From NCBI RefSeq assembly GCF_002289565.1, contig NZ_NTFY01000034.1:1-64000 (forward strand): DNA of 64,000 bases, given 5' to 3'. Positions 44,899 to 54,474 of the stretch are shown piece after piece (positions within the stretch are counted from its first letter, which is position 1; every line of letters begins with the position of its first letter). This stretch comes from Rhodopirellula sp. SM50. Lineage in GTDB: Bacteria > Planctomycetota > Planctomycetia > Pirellulales > Pirellulaceae. The position numbers and the translations under genes are program-made. Below the pieces are notes generated by a model. That model did no database searches, had not been told where the DNA came from, and was given only the letters and a program-made list of their open reading frames with translations.

Positions 44899-47253
44899 TT
44901 ACTCGCGACCGTTGATCTCGTCGATCGCCCGCTCATACGCCCGCTTCATGCCTCGGCTGTCGGTTTCTTCCAGCAATCGTTTCAAAATCGGGATCGCTTC
45001 GGTAGCCCGAGGACGGACTTTGCCGAGCATGTACAGCGAATAGTACTGTTGCCGTCGGTCGTTGGATTCGATGCCTTCCAACAGAACGGGCACGGCTTCG
45101 GGACCGGCGGTATTGATCGAACGCAGGGCGTCTTTGGCAAAATTCGTGTCGTCGGGCACCGGCAGCAATTGGAAGAGCGCCGGCACGGCGGACTTGGCAT
45201 CGGCACCCAAACCACCCAACGCCACCGCGGCATCGCGACGGACCGCCCAGTCCACATCGTCGAGTCCCTGTATCAACAACGGTACAGACTTTTCCCGGTC
45301 CGATTCGATCTTTGCCAGACAAGCCAACGCAGCGGCCCGCAGATCGGACCACGAGTGGTCTGTCAGGGCGATCACGTTGTCGGACAACGAACCGGCCTGG
45401 TCGCCCAACGTCGTGACCGAACGCAGCGACGCGAGCACGACCGGATCTTCGGCATCTGATAGACCGTTGCCCAGCGCCGCGATCAGTTCCGCCGACGGCT
45501 CGGCCGTCGTGGCCAGCGCCGCAGCCGCTGCGGCACGCACCGCGCCGTCCTGATCGCCGAGCAATTGCATCAACCGCGGGGAGCATCGTCGCGCAGACTC
45601 CCCGACCGCTTCGATCGCGATCGCCGCATCACGGCGCACGCTGGCGTCGGAGTCGTCCAGGCCGACGATCAACGCGTCGATCGCGGCGGTGGATTTCGAT
45701 TCCATTCGGGTCAAACCGCCGATCGCGCTGCGTCGTACTTCGGGATCGCCATCGTCGAGCGCGCCGAGCAACAACTTGGTGACGCGTGGTTGGTCCTGAT
45801 CCACGTTGGCCACGGCAAACACCGCCGCCGCTCGCACCCCTTGTTCGGGATCCCGGCACAGTGTTCGAAGTCGCGACACCACGGCATCGTCCAGTTGCGG
45901 ATACCGCCCCAGCGACGCCGCAGCGACTTCGCGCAGATTCGGATCAGCATCATCCAAGCAGGCCGCCAGCGGTTCGATCGCCGCCGCTGGAACCGAACGC
46001 ATCTTGCCGATCGCCTGTGCCGCGATCGTTTTTGCTGCACCCGTTTCGTTCCGCAAGGCGTTGAGCAGGGGCGGGGTCGCGAGCGGGCCGATTCGCGCGA
46101 GCGCCTTGGCCAATCGGACGCGAGAATGGTCGGCATCGGATGCCGCGTTCAAGAGTGCCGGAACCGATGCGGCCCCGATTCGTCGCAGCGCTTCATCGAT
46201 CGGCATCGGCTGGTCGGGATCGGTTTCTGCATCGGTGCCGGAATCTCGTTTGAGTGCGGCGACAAGTGGGCCGACCGCGCTGGTGCTACGAGGTCCCAAG
46301 GTGCCGAGCGCGAATGCGGCGGCGTCACGTTGTTGCCTGTCGTCTTGTTCCAGCAGATCGATCAATCGGTCAACGGCTCGATCCGACGCGTCACCCAAGT
46401 TGCGAAGCGCGATCACGCCGCCGCTGCGCACTTGGACGTCCTCGTCCAGCACGGCATCGATGATCCAACGAATCATTTGGTCATCTGGCTCCGCCGCGAC
46501 GGAAACGGCGACGATCGCTGCGGCGCGGACCGCCGAGGCGGGATCGTTGAGCAATTCGATCAAGCGATCTCGGTAGGGGGCGGCGTGTCGTTTTGTTTTG
46601 GCCAGCCCCTCGGCCGCAATGGCGCGGACCGATTCGTCATCGCTGTTCAACGCCGCTCCGAGCGAATCGGCGGCGACGGGACCCAACCGGGACAGTGAGG
46701 CGGTTGCCTGACGTCGCACGTCGGGATTCTGGTCGCGCACCGCATCGTCCAAACTTTCCAGCAGACGATCGACATCAGCCGCCATCCAGCCCATCGCGTC
46801 CAGCGCCGCGATTCGCCGCCGCGTCGAATCATCTTTGGCGGCGGCGACCAGTGCCTCAATCGCGGCGGTGCCGATGCGTGAGAGCGCCCAGGCAGACCGG
46901 TAGCGTCGTTGTTCGTCATCATCGCCTAGGCTGCGCACCAGGGCGTCGATCGCCGGTTCTGCCTGGGGGCCGATGCGAGCGACCGCCATCGCCGATTGCA
47001 TCCAGACTTGATCGTCACGATCGCCCAATCCCTTGACCAACGCATCGATCGCGGGCAGGGCGTCAGGGCCGAGTTTTGCGAGCGCGTAGGCCGCGTCCCG
47101 CCGCTCGTCGATCTCGACACTCGACAACGCCGATGCCAGCTGATCGATTTGGGATGTTTCATTGCCATCGGTCGGTGAATCAGCCGTGGCGGACGCGACG
47201 CAAACGGCCAGTACGAACACGCCTGACAGCAATCGTTGCGTGGTCGCGTTCAA
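44899..47253 (-). CDS. Secreted HEAT-repeat protein
   Basis: This is a 784-residue exported protein with a signal peptide (LLSGVFVLAVCVASATA). Nearly the whole length is HEAT/PBS-lyase-type helical repeats of about 37 residues, with recurring DxDxxVRxxAAxALG units such as DPNLREVAAASLGRYP and DQDGAVRAAAAAALAT. HEAT repeats make protein-binding solenoids. The start is a TTG at 47253 whose bases overlap the previous stop (TTGA). An open frame to 47466 lies within the DUF1552 gene and is rejected. It is the third gene of an operon with DUF1592 and DUF1552, which suggests that it scaffolds the cytochrome complex. That is inference. Confidence 0.87.
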   Translation of the reverse strand: MNATTQRLLSGVFVLAVCVASATADSPTDGNETSQIDQLASALSSVEIDERRDAAYALAKLGPDALPAIDALVKGLGDRDDQVWMQSAMAVARIGPQAEPAIDALVRSLGDDDEQRRYRSAWALSRIGTAAIEALVAAAKDDSTRRRIAALDAMGWMAADVDRLLESLDDAVRDQNPDVRRQATASLSRLGPVAADSLGAALNSDDESVRAIAAEGLAKTKRHAAPYRDRLIELLNDPASAVRAAAIVAVSVAAEPDDQMIRWIIDAVLDEDVQVRSGGVIALRNLGDASDRAVDRLIDLLEQDDRQQRDAAAFALGTLGPRSTSAVGPLVAALKRDSGTDAETDPDQPMPIDEALRRIGAASVPALLNAASDADHSRVRLAKALARIGPLATPPLLNALRNETGAAKTIAAQAIGKMRSVPAAAIEPLAACLDDADPNLREVAAASLGRYPQLDDAVVSRLRTLCRDPEQGVRAAAVFAVANVDQDQPRVTKLLLGALDDGDPEVRRSAIGGLTRMESKSTAAIDALIVGLDDSDASVRRDAAIAIEAVGESARRCSPRLMQLLGDQDGAVRAAAAAALATTAEPSAELIAALGNGLSDAEDPVVLASLRSVTTLGDQAGSLSDNVIALTDHSWSDLRAAALACLAKIESDREKSVPLLIQGLDDVDWAVRRDAAVALGGLGADAKSAVPALFQLLPVPDDTNFAKDALRSINTAGPEAVPVLLEGIESNDRRQQYYSLYMLGKVRPRATEAIPILKRLLEETDSRGMKRAYERAIDEINGRE

Positions 47254-48587
47254 ATCTGCAGCTCCGAAATGCGTCCGGTGCTGTCGCCGATGAAATCGAC
47301 GGGCGTTCCGAATCGGTCCAACATCGACATGAACAGGTTGCACATCGGGGTTTCGGGCGCGACACGCACATGCCGTCCCAGGTCGATCTGGTTGCCACCG
47401 GCCAGCAGGATGGGAAGGTTTTCGTTGTTGTGCCGATCGCCGTCGCTGATCGCGCTGCCGTAACAAACCGACGTGTGATCCAGTAGCGAGCCTTGCTCAC
47501 CGTCGGGTGTCGATTTCAGCTTTTGCAACAAGTACGACAATTGGGCCACGTGGAATTGGTTGATCTTTCGAAGCTTGTCGTGCTTGTTGGCATCACCACC
47601 ATGATGCGACAGGTTGTGGTGCCCTTCACCGACACCGATGTGACGATAGCTTCGATTGCTGCCCGCGTCGGCGAACATGAACGTCGCGATGCGGGTCCGA
47701 TCGGTCTGGAAGGCCAGCACCATCATGTCGCACATCAATCGAATGTGCTCGCCGTAATCTTTTGGTGTGCCTTCGGGGACCGGATAGTCGACGTCTTCGG
47801 AGACATCGAAATCATCGTCTTTACGCTGCATGCGTTTTTCGACATCGCGAACACCATCAAGGTATTCGTCGAGTTTGCGCTGATCGTTGCGTCCGAGTTT
47901 GGACTGCAATCGCTTGGCGTCTTCGGCGACGTAGTCGAGAACACTTTGGCGCAACGCCTCGCGACGAAGCGCGTTGTGATCTGCATGGACGGGCGTTCCG
48001 TCGCCGAACAACCGCTGGAAGACCAACCGCGGGTTGATCTCTTTGCTGACCGGCGTCGATTCGGACGACCAGGCGATGTTGGACGAGTAGGCACAGCTGT
48101 AACCGCTGTCGCAATTTCCGGCGCTGCGTCCCGGTTCGATCCCCAGTTCGATCGACGGAAACCGGGTCGCCTGACCGGCCGCCTGGGCAGCGACCTGGTC
48201 GACAGAAATCCCCGAACGCAAATCGCCTTCTTTTCGCGGCTGCGCCCCGGTCAAAAAGACCGAAGCACTTCGCGCGTGGTCACCGGGGCCGTCGCCGTTG
48301 GCACGCCCCTTGTCATGGGTCAGCCCGCTGATCACCAACACATCATCCTGGACCGGTGCCAGGGGGGAGAGAATGGAGGGCAAGTCGTAACCGTAGCCTT
48401 CCAACTGGGGCGTCCAATCGGGAAGGTGGACGCCGTTGGGCACAAAAATGAAGGCCATGCGGTTGGGAGTGGTCGCGGTTCCGGCGGCGGCTTTGGACGC
48501 CGTCGATTCCATCCACGGCAATGCCAGTGAAACGCCCAGACCACGCAGGACGGTTCGCCGTGACAGCCGGCTCGTTTGGATACTCAT
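47250..48587 (-). CDS. DUF1552 Tat-exported partner (pair 2)
   Basis: This is a 445-residue DUF1552 protein with a twin-arginine signal (SRLSRRTVLRGLGVSLALPW). Typical segments are AFIFVPNGVHLPDW, LVISGLTHDKGRANGDGPGDHAR, the central LFGDGTPVHADHNALRR and C-terminal VCYGSAISDGDRHNNENLPILLAGG. It is a paralogue of the protein at 31547-32926. It is second in a three-gene operon: its start overlaps the DUF1592 stop (ATGA) and its end overlaps the HEAT-protein start. It is probably an exported partner of the cytochrome; the activity is unknown. Confidence 0.93.
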   Translation of the reverse strand: MSIQTSRLSRRTVLRGLGVSLALPWMESTASKAAAGTATTPNRMAFIFVPNGVHLPDWTPQLEGYGYDLPSILSPLAPVQDDVLVISGLTHDKGRANGDGPGDHARSASVFLTGAQPRKEGDLRSGISVDQVAAQAAGQATRFPSIELGIEPGRSAGNCDSGYSCAYSSNIAWSSESTPVSKEINPRLVFQRLFGDGTPVHADHNALRREALRQSVLDYVAEDAKRLQSKLGRNDQRKLDEYLDGVRDVEKRMQRKDDDFDVSEDVDYPVPEGTPKDYGEHIRLMCDMMVLAFQTDRTRIATFMFADAGSNRSYRHIGVGEGHHNLSHHGGDANKHDKLRKINQFHVAQLSYLLQKLKSTPDGEQGSLLDHTSVCYGSAISDGDRHNNENLPILLAGGNQIDLGRHVRVAPETPMCNLFMSMLDRFGTPVDFIGDSTGRISELQI

Positions 48588-50458
48588 TGGTCTCGCTTCC
48601 TCTCACGCATCGTAAAGGGATCACTCGTGACAATGGCTTGGACGAGCGAACTGAATCGATAGCCATCGTTTTCCATTGCCGCCAGCGCTGAATTGACGGT
48701 GCACCGGTCGTAGGAGGTTAAACCCCGTCCCAACGCATAAGTTAGCAATTTACTGGCCAGGCACTTGCAGAATTGCTGTCTTTTTTCCTGCACCAAGATC
48801 TGCATCAGCTCATCGGCTCCGTCAAACTCGACTCCGCCGGGCAACTCGCCCGAGGCGTCAATTTCGTAGGCACCGTCGCGTTCGCGATACGCGCCCACGG
48901 CGTCGAAGTTCTCCATCCCGAAGCCCAACGCGTCCATCTTGCGGTGGCAGACCGCACAAGACTCGTTGGCGCGATGCTGTTCCATTTGCTCCCGCAGCGA
49001 CCCCAGGACTTCTCCGCCCTCCTCCAGGTCCGGCACATCGGCCGGTGGTGGCGGCGGCGGTTCGGCCAGGAAATTCTCCAAAATCCACTTGCCGCGTTTG
49101 ACCGGTGATGTTCGCGTCGGGTTGGAGGTCAGCATCAAAATGCTCGAATGGGTCAACACACCGCGACGCCCCGCCGGCAGTGAAACTTGTTGAAAGGAAT
49201 CGCCTTGGATCGAATCGATCCCGTAGTGCCGCGCCAGGCGTTCGTTCACATAGGTGTAGTCCGCATCCAAGAACTCCAACACGCTGCGGTCTTGACGAAT
49301 CAGTTGCTCGAAAAATGTTTCGGTCTCGCGGCGCATCGCCCGACGCAGCGGTTCATCAAAATCAGGGAATCGGACCGGATCGGGCATCAACAGGGACACG
49401 TCGCGAAGCTGCAGCCATTGTCCGGCAAAGTTGTCGACCAAGGCCTGCGACTTGGGATCGGCGAGCATCCGTTTCGCCTCGGCGGACAACACTTCTTTAT
49501 TGGTCAGTTCGCCGGAGGCGGCCAATTCGAACAATCGTTCATCCGGCATGCTGCTCCACAGAAAGTACGACAACCGCGTTGCCAGTTCATAGCCGTCGAG
49601 CGCGCGGATCCCGTCTTCATCGTCGAGGGCTGGGTCCTGTTCGACGCGGAACAAGAAGTTCGGGTTGATCAGGATCGCGGCGACCACGGTCTGAAAGATT
49701 TCGTCTCGTGGTGCCCCACGTTCGAAGGCGTTCCGCATGATCGCAAACAAGCGTTCGGATTCGTCTTCGGTGATCGGTCGCCGAAAGGCCCGGGAGGCGA
49801 ATTGGCGAACGTTCTCTCGCGCGACCGCGACCTGTTCGTCGTCACTGGCCGCTTCCCGCGGCAGCACTCGTTTTTTCGCTTGTTCGTCGGCCAACGCTTT
49901 TTCGGCGATCGTCGCGGCGGCTTCCAAATACTTTTCAAACAGGATCGGAGGGATTGTCAGCACGTCGCCGACGTTGTCGAATCCATGGGCGACGTCATCA
50001 GAAGGGAAGTTGTCGGCCAGATGTAAATCCAAACCCAGCAAATCGCGGATCGTGTTGTTGTATTCGGATTTGTTCAAGCGACGAATCGTGACACGGCCGG
50101 GACGCTTGACCGAAGTGCAATCGAAGGCGTTGAACTCCAACTCGATCGCTTGACCGAGCGAGGCGATTTCATCAGCGGTCGGCTGCGTTTGATCGGCCGG
50201 CGGCATCTGGTGCTCGACGACCAACCGCAACACCTTCTCCCAGAACTCATAATTGTCTTGGATGTTCGCCGAGTCTTCGAAGCGGTCAAAGCTGACTTCG
50301 CCCTCGAAGTCATCTCCGCTGTGACAGACGACGCAGTGGTTCTCCAAGAATGGAGCGATGTTGGTTTGAAAATTCTCGTCTGCCAACGCAATCCCCGTCG
50401 CCAGCCCGATCAACAGGGCGAATGAAATCCATCGAGTCATGCGTTGTAATGCAGTCAT
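48584..50458 (-). CDS. DUF1592-type exported cytochrome c protein (pair 2)
   Basis: This is a 624-residue exported protein with a signal sequence (ISFALLIGLATGIALA). The first heme c site is C42-V-V-C45-H46, and a second, SCAVCHRKMDALGFGMENFDAVG, lies near residue 515. Domain order is DUF1587-like (RRLNKSEYNNTIRDLLGLD), DUF1592 (SYFLWSSMPDERLFELA), DUF1588 (NERLARHYGI) and a C-terminal DUF1585-like tail. It is shorter than the 932-residue homologue of pair 1, which carries an additional central region. Its stop overlaps the DUF1552 start. It probably transfers electrons in the periplasm, and the exact reaction is unknown. Confidence 0.93.
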   Translation of the reverse strand: MTALQRMTRWISFALLIGLATGIALADENFQTNIAPFLENHCVVCHSGDDFEGEVSFDRFEDSANIQDNYEFWEKVLRLVVEHQMPPADQTQPTADEIASLGQAIELEFNAFDCTSVKRPGRVTIRRLNKSEYNNTIRDLLGLDLHLADNFPSDDVAHGFDNVGDVLTIPPILFEKYLEAAATIAEKALADEQAKKRVLPREAASDDEQVAVARENVRQFASRAFRRPITEDESERLFAIMRNAFERGAPRDEIFQTVVAAILINPNFLFRVEQDPALDDEDGIRALDGYELATRLSYFLWSSMPDERLFELAASGELTNKEVLSAEAKRMLADPKSQALVDNFAGQWLQLRDVSLLMPDPVRFPDFDEPLRRAMRRETETFFEQLIRQDRSVLEFLDADYTYVNERLARHYGIDSIQGDSFQQVSLPAGRRGVLTHSSILMLTSNPTRTSPVKRGKWILENFLAEPPPPPPADVPDLEEGGEVLGSLREQMEQHRANESCAVCHRKMDALGFGMENFDAVGAYRERDGAYEIDASGELPGGVEFDGADELMQILVQEKRQQFCKCLASKLLTYALGRGLTSYDRCTVNSALAAMENDGYRFSSLVQAIVTSDPFTMRERKRDQ

Positions 50459-50563
50459 GGGCGGGGATGTCTATTCGGTGGGTGACCCTCGGCATTGCTT
50501 CGGCCATTTCTACCGAATCAAACGCCTTAGGAAAGCCGGAACAATAAGTGACGGGAATTGGGT

Positions 50564-50620
50564 GTGGGATAGGCTTCCAGCCTGTCGTTTTCGTCATGAC
50601 AGGCTGGAAGCCTATCCCAC
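50564..50620. repeat. Hairpin repeat, copy 2 (23-bp arms)
   Basis: The arms 50564-50586 and 50598-50620 are perfect inverted copies, identical to those at 19752-19808 but with a different loop. The sequence aataag on the left and cttatt on the right suggest a longer original stem. On the left side a short insert separates aataagtg from gtgggat. Confidence 0.95.
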
Positions 50621-50868
50621 TTATTGCTCCGACGATCCTTAGGAAGGTTCGCCGGGAGAGCGGCGGGGGCGGGAATCGACGGGCTCGGCCCGACGCGGTT
50701 TATTATCACCTTTCGGACAGTGGAACGCAAATCATGCGGAAATCTCGTGTGCATCGCCTATTCCAGCAGGCTGAAAAATCTTTTAATCGTTGATCGTACA
50801 AGGATTTTGGTCACTCTCCCCTTGGGCATCGGTATCTACACGAATCAGCCCTCATCCTCGTCTGGCTC

Positions 50869-50979
50869 CCCTCTCTCCCAATCAAGCCGTGGTTGCCAAT
50901 TCAACACGGTCGACATGGCAGTTCTCGATGCGATGCGACAAACCCGCAATCTCTAAGACGGCTTGATTGGGGGAGAGGG
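50869..50979. repeat. Inverted repeat, about 21-bp arms
   Basis: The arms 50869-50890 and 50958-50979 are inverted copies with about two mismatches (core caatcaagccgt). They flank a 67-base central part with no protein features. Confidence 0.75.
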
Positions 50980-51030
50980 GCTGGGGGCTTAGGTTTGCCC
51001 ACATCATTGCATCCCGGATGGGATGGCAGA

Positions 51031-51165
51031 CAGTAGCCGGCGGTCGAGCGAAGCGAACACCGCCGGAAGGGTAAAAATCAGTCCAAACGACCCCGTCCGG
51101 GGTCAATCCGCAATCGATTTCCGGATTCCGGTGGTGCGCTAAGGCGACCACCGGCTACTTGCTGT
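51031..51165. repeat. GTAGCCGG...CCGGCTAC palindromic element
   Basis: The sequence gtagccggcggtcgagc on the left and gcgaccaccggctac on the right form an imperfect palindrome around ccccgtccgggg. A related phrase, cctccggctactggctgtaatccc preceded by ccggaggtggcgc, recurs near 58005-58047. It belongs to the intergenic repeat pool of this genome. Confidence 0.6.
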
Positions 51166-51308
51166 CTCCCCTCTCGGGAAAAACCTGCTCCGCAGGCGGA
51201 TTGAGTCCGTGAGATGTAGGTCAATCTAAGGCTGAACGCGATAAGACGAGCGACTCGGCCAGCCGACACAATTTCCAGCACTGCCCCGAGCGTCGCATGA
51301 GGCGTCGC

Positions 51309-51584
51309 TTACGAAATCGACCGCATGCCCTCGGCAAGCGTTGCCAGCAACGTTTTACCATCGCCTGCCCGGATCGCCGATTCGTCGAGCCACAGCCCCT
51401 GAAACTCGAAGCTTTTCAATGTTCCTTCGACTGCAGGCAACTCCACGTACACGCCATTTTCCAGTCGCCACCAAGCAAGTTCTTGTTTTTCCGTCTCGTA
51501 GACGAGGTATTCCAGGACGCCGGCGTGTTGGTAAACCTGCTTTTTTTCACCAAGGTCGTAACTGGCGGAGGAACTTGCTGACAG
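51309..51584 (-). pseudogene. Uma2-family nuclease remnant
   Basis: Read leftward, the frame gives SASSSASYDLGEKKQVYQ, HAGVLEYLVYETEKQELAWW, LENGVYVELP, then FQGLWLDESAIRAGDGK and a stop at 51311-51309. These match the C-terminal half of Uma2 (DUF820) restriction-endonuclease-fold proteins, with ASYDLGEKKxVY and VLEYLVW-type signatures. The upstream half with the active-site residues is missing and no start codon fits. It is therefore a truncated copy, next to the helicase gene on the opposite strand. Confidence 0.65.
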
Positions 51585-51778
51585 CAGCGGCCCAGAGAGT
51601 ATCCTTCTGCGTGCGCTGGCCCGTACGGCTTGTTGATTTAGGCGATCTTCCGAGTTTAACGCGATCAGGTCCGCTACGATGGGTCAGCGAGGGGCGCCGC
51701 GTGGCCCCTTGCGAACGCGTGCGGGCTTCGATCAACAAGCCGCTCAGCTGTCGGTATACCGTTTCGCAGAATCCTGTC

Positions 51779-53224
51779 ATGACCGTCGCACACCGATCCA
51801 GACCGGCCGTTGATTTTCATCAGGGGACGGTGCGGCTGTTCGGTTTGTCGCCGCGATTTGTCGAGAAGACGCTTGCTGACATTCCGTTGGCTTGGGACGA
51901 GCGTGAAGATTGCTTTCGCGGTGATGCGATGCATGCCGATGCCATCCGGCGAGGTCTCGAGCACTCGCTGGCCGGCGGATTCGATTGGCGGGTCGGACGC
52001 GATGCCGGGGCGGCGGAGTTTCGCAGTTTGTCGATCAAGGACCTGCGGCAGATGACGCTCCGCGGCGATCAACAGCAAGCGGTCGAGGCCTTTGAAACCG
52101 GCGGTCGGCGCGGATTGATCGTGATGCCCACCGGTACCGGAAAGACCGTGGTCGCAATCGAATTGATGATCCGCAATCGGTGCAGTACTCTGATCGTCGT
52201 TCCCGTCCGCGACCTGATGTATCAGTGGCATGCCAAGATCTTGGAAGCGACCGGCATCGATGCCGGATTGATCGGTGACGGCGTCCATCGCGTCAGCCCG
52301 GTCAGTGTGACGACCTACGATAGCGCCGCGATCCACATGCCGCGTATCGGTGATCGTTTTCAGCTGATCATCTTTGACGAAGTTCATCACCTGGCCGGTC
52401 CCTGGCGGAGTGACGCGGCGCGGATGTCGATCGCGGCCCATCGCCTCGGATTGACCGCGACGCTTCCCGGTGACGACGAACGCATGACGCGTTTGCATGA
52501 ATTGATCGGACCGACGCTGTACCAACAATCCATCGCCGAAGCGTCAGGCGCGTCGTTGGCCGATTACAGCGTGCACCGCATCGCCGTCCGACTAACCGAC
52601 GAAGAACAACATCGCTATCGTGACTATGCGCAGCAGATCCAGAAATTTGTGTTCGAGCAAAAGACGATCGATCCGAAGTTCAAATGGGAGGACACGTACG
52701 CGCTTTCGGCGGCCACCGAGGAAGAACCCGACCGCGCCCGCGACGCCGCGATTGCGATGCGAGCCTTTCGGTTGAAACGACAGATCGAAGAACACGCCGA
52801 TGCCAAACTGCGGATGCTGGAAGACTTGTTTCGACTCCACTGCGACGAATCGATCATCGTGTTCACGGGATCCAATGTGATGGCTCGCAAAATCTCGACG
52901 CGATTCCTGGTGCCCTGCTTGCTTTCCCACTGTGGAAAGAAAGAACGCCGGCAATGGTTGGAAGGTTTTGCCGAAGGACGCTACCGTGTGTTGGTGGCCA
53001 ATCGGGTGTTGGACGAAGGTGTGGATTTGCCGGAAGTCAAAACGGCGATCGTGTTGGGCGGATTGTCCAGCCAGCGTCAGGCCATCCAGCGACTGGGACG
53101 TGTTTTGCGAAAAGGGCGCGGCGGTCGGCACGCCAAACTTTACGAAGTCGTCGTCGAAGACACACGCGAAGTCACACGTAGCCGCGATCGTCGCCGTAAC
53201 GATGCCTATCGGCAAAAACGATGA
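51779..53224 (+). CDS. XPB-like SF2 DNA helicase
   Basis: This is a 481-residue superfamily 2 helicase related to XPB/Ssl2. Walker A PTGTGKT is at 117-123, DEVHH (motif II) at 200-204, LTAT (motif III) at 225-228, and the arginine-finger motif QRLGRVLRKGRGG is near the C-terminus. The N-terminal 80 residues precede the helicase core, where XPB has its DNA-damage recognition domain. A frame open to 51341 is rejected because its extra residues match no helicase feature; ATG 51779 is chosen. Archaeal XPB unwinds DNA in cooperation with the nuclease Bax1. The next gene here is a Bax1-type DUF790 protein overlapping by four bases, so the two likely act together. Confidence 0.85.
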   Translation: MTVAHRSRPAVDFHQGTVRLFGLSPRFVEKTLADIPLAWDEREDCFRGDAMHADAIRRGLEHSLAGGFDWRVGRDAGAAEFRSLSIKDLRQMTLRGDQQQAVEAFETGGRRGLIVMPTGTGKTVVAIELMIRNRCSTLIVVPVRDLMYQWHAKILEATGIDAGLIGDGVHRVSPVSVTTYDSAAIHMPRIGDRFQLIIFDEVHHLAGPWRSDAARMSIAAHRLGLTATLPGDDERMTRLHELIGPTLYQQSIAEASGASLADYSVHRIAVRLTDEEQHRYRDYAQQIQKFVFEQKTIDPKFKWEDTYALSAATEEEPDRARDAAIAMRAFRLKRQIEEHADAKLRMLEDLFRLHCDESIIVFTGSNVMARKISTRFLVPCLLSHCGKKERRQWLEGFAEGRYRVLVANRVLDEGVDLPEVKTAIVLGGLSSQRQAIQRLGRVLRKGRGGRHAKLYEVVVEDTREVTRSRDRRRNDAYRQKR

Positions 53225-54474
53225 TCCGTAGCGAGCACAGTATCGTCCACTACGACTTTCAACGCATGATCGTTCGCCCCGACCGACTCCGCCGCGGCAC
53301 CGATGCCGATTATGTCGCCGCGGCGAAGCAAATGCTGCGGGTCTATCGTGACGGAATCGGTGATCCGCGACAGGTGCTGCACGGACGGATCGAGACTTGT
53401 CTGAATCGATTGTCCGGTTGTCCGCCACGACGCATCGCCGCGTTCTGCAAGTTGTTGGACGATCAATCCGAATACCTCTCCAGCCGCAAAGCGGCCTTGC
53501 AGCTACGACGTCAGGTCTTTGATTTCGCCGCCGACCGGCATCCGATCGTGGAACATCGCGAGGGGATTTTTGATCATGACCTGCACCAAGTCCGCAGTGA
53601 ACTGGCCAAAGAGCTCGGACGGACGTGGCCAGAGATCGAAGCGGATCTGTTCAGCGACGTGCTGGAGCTACAGCGACTGCAGGCCTTCCCTTCAGAATGG
53701 ACGCCGCAACAATTGCTTTCGGCTTACAACGTCGCGCAGACCCAAGCGGCGCTCTATCGCGCGACGCGCGTCCGCATCGACGCCGCCGACGACTTGAAAA
53801 CGATCGTCCGGCACGCCAAGCTGGCCGGGCTGATGCACCGCATCGATCTGATTTCATCGGCCGGACAACCCCGTTACCGATTTATCTTCGACGGCCCACA
53901 GAGTAGCTTGCGTCAATCGACTCGCTACGGCGTGCGGTTCGCCGCGTTGGCGGCAAAACTGCTGGCCTGTCGTGGTTGGCAGCTGACGGCTGAGATTCTG
54001 GGGCCACGGAAGCAGCGGTTTCGGATGGAACTTTCCCCTGCCGATGGATTGTCCGGTTCACTCAGTGCTCCGGATGCATTCGATTCGTCATTGGAAGCGG
54101 AGGTCGACGCCGCCTGGCAGAAGGCGCCGGTGGAAGGATGGAGTTGGAGACGCGAGTCCCTGTTGCTCGTCCGCGGCCAGAGCGTGATGACGCCCGATTT
54201 TACGCTGCATCACGGTCATCGAGGCATCTTGGTGTACGTGGAAGTCGTCGGGTTCTGGACGCCGGAGTACTTGGAGGAAAAGTGTCGCCGATTGCAGGAA
54301 TTCGCCGGAATCATGCCCTGTGCAGGTCATGCGGGGGATACGGTGAAGTGGTTGTTGATCGTTTCGGGAAAGATTGAACCCGATCTGCGGCAAGGATTGG
54401 ATAATTTGCAATTGCCGATTGTTAGTTTTGACACTTCGGCGAGTCCACAGACATGGATCGACGCGATCGGCTAA
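53221..54474 (+). CDS. Bax1-like (DUF790) nuclease
   Basis: This is a 417-residue DUF790-family protein. The N-terminus has the expected IVRPDRLRRGTDADYVAAA, and residues 168-183 read YNVAQTQAALYRATRV, typical for this family. The C-terminal PD-(D/E)xK nuclease core is TPDFTL (D326), VYVEVVGFWTPEYLEEK (E341, K354), with E292/E294 as further candidate. In archaea Bax1 is a structure-specific nuclease that binds XPB. Here the start overlaps the XPB-like helicase stop (ATGA), which supports a co-translated helicase-nuclease complex, possibly for damaged-DNA processing. The DNA substrate in this bacterium is unknown. Confidence 0.82.
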   Translation: MIRSEHSIVHYDFQRMIVRPDRLRRGTDADYVAAAKQMLRVYRDGIGDPRQVLHGRIETCLNRLSGCPPRRIAAFCKLLDDQSEYLSSRKAALQLRRQVFDFAADRHPIVEHREGIFDHDLHQVRSELAKELGRTWPEIEADLFSDVLELQRLQAFPSEWTPQQLLSAYNVAQTQAALYRATRVRIDAADDLKTIVRHAKLAGLMHRIDLISSAGQPRYRFIFDGPQSSLRQSTRYGVRFAALAAKLLACRGWQLTAEILGPRKQRFRMELSPADGLSGSLSAPDAFDSSLEAEVDAAWQKAPVEGWSWRRESLLLVRGQSVMTPDFTLHHGHRGILVYVEVVGFWTPEYLEEKCRRLQEFAGIMPCAGHAGDTVKWLLIVSGKIEPDLRQGLDNLQLPIVSFDTSASPQTWIDAIG

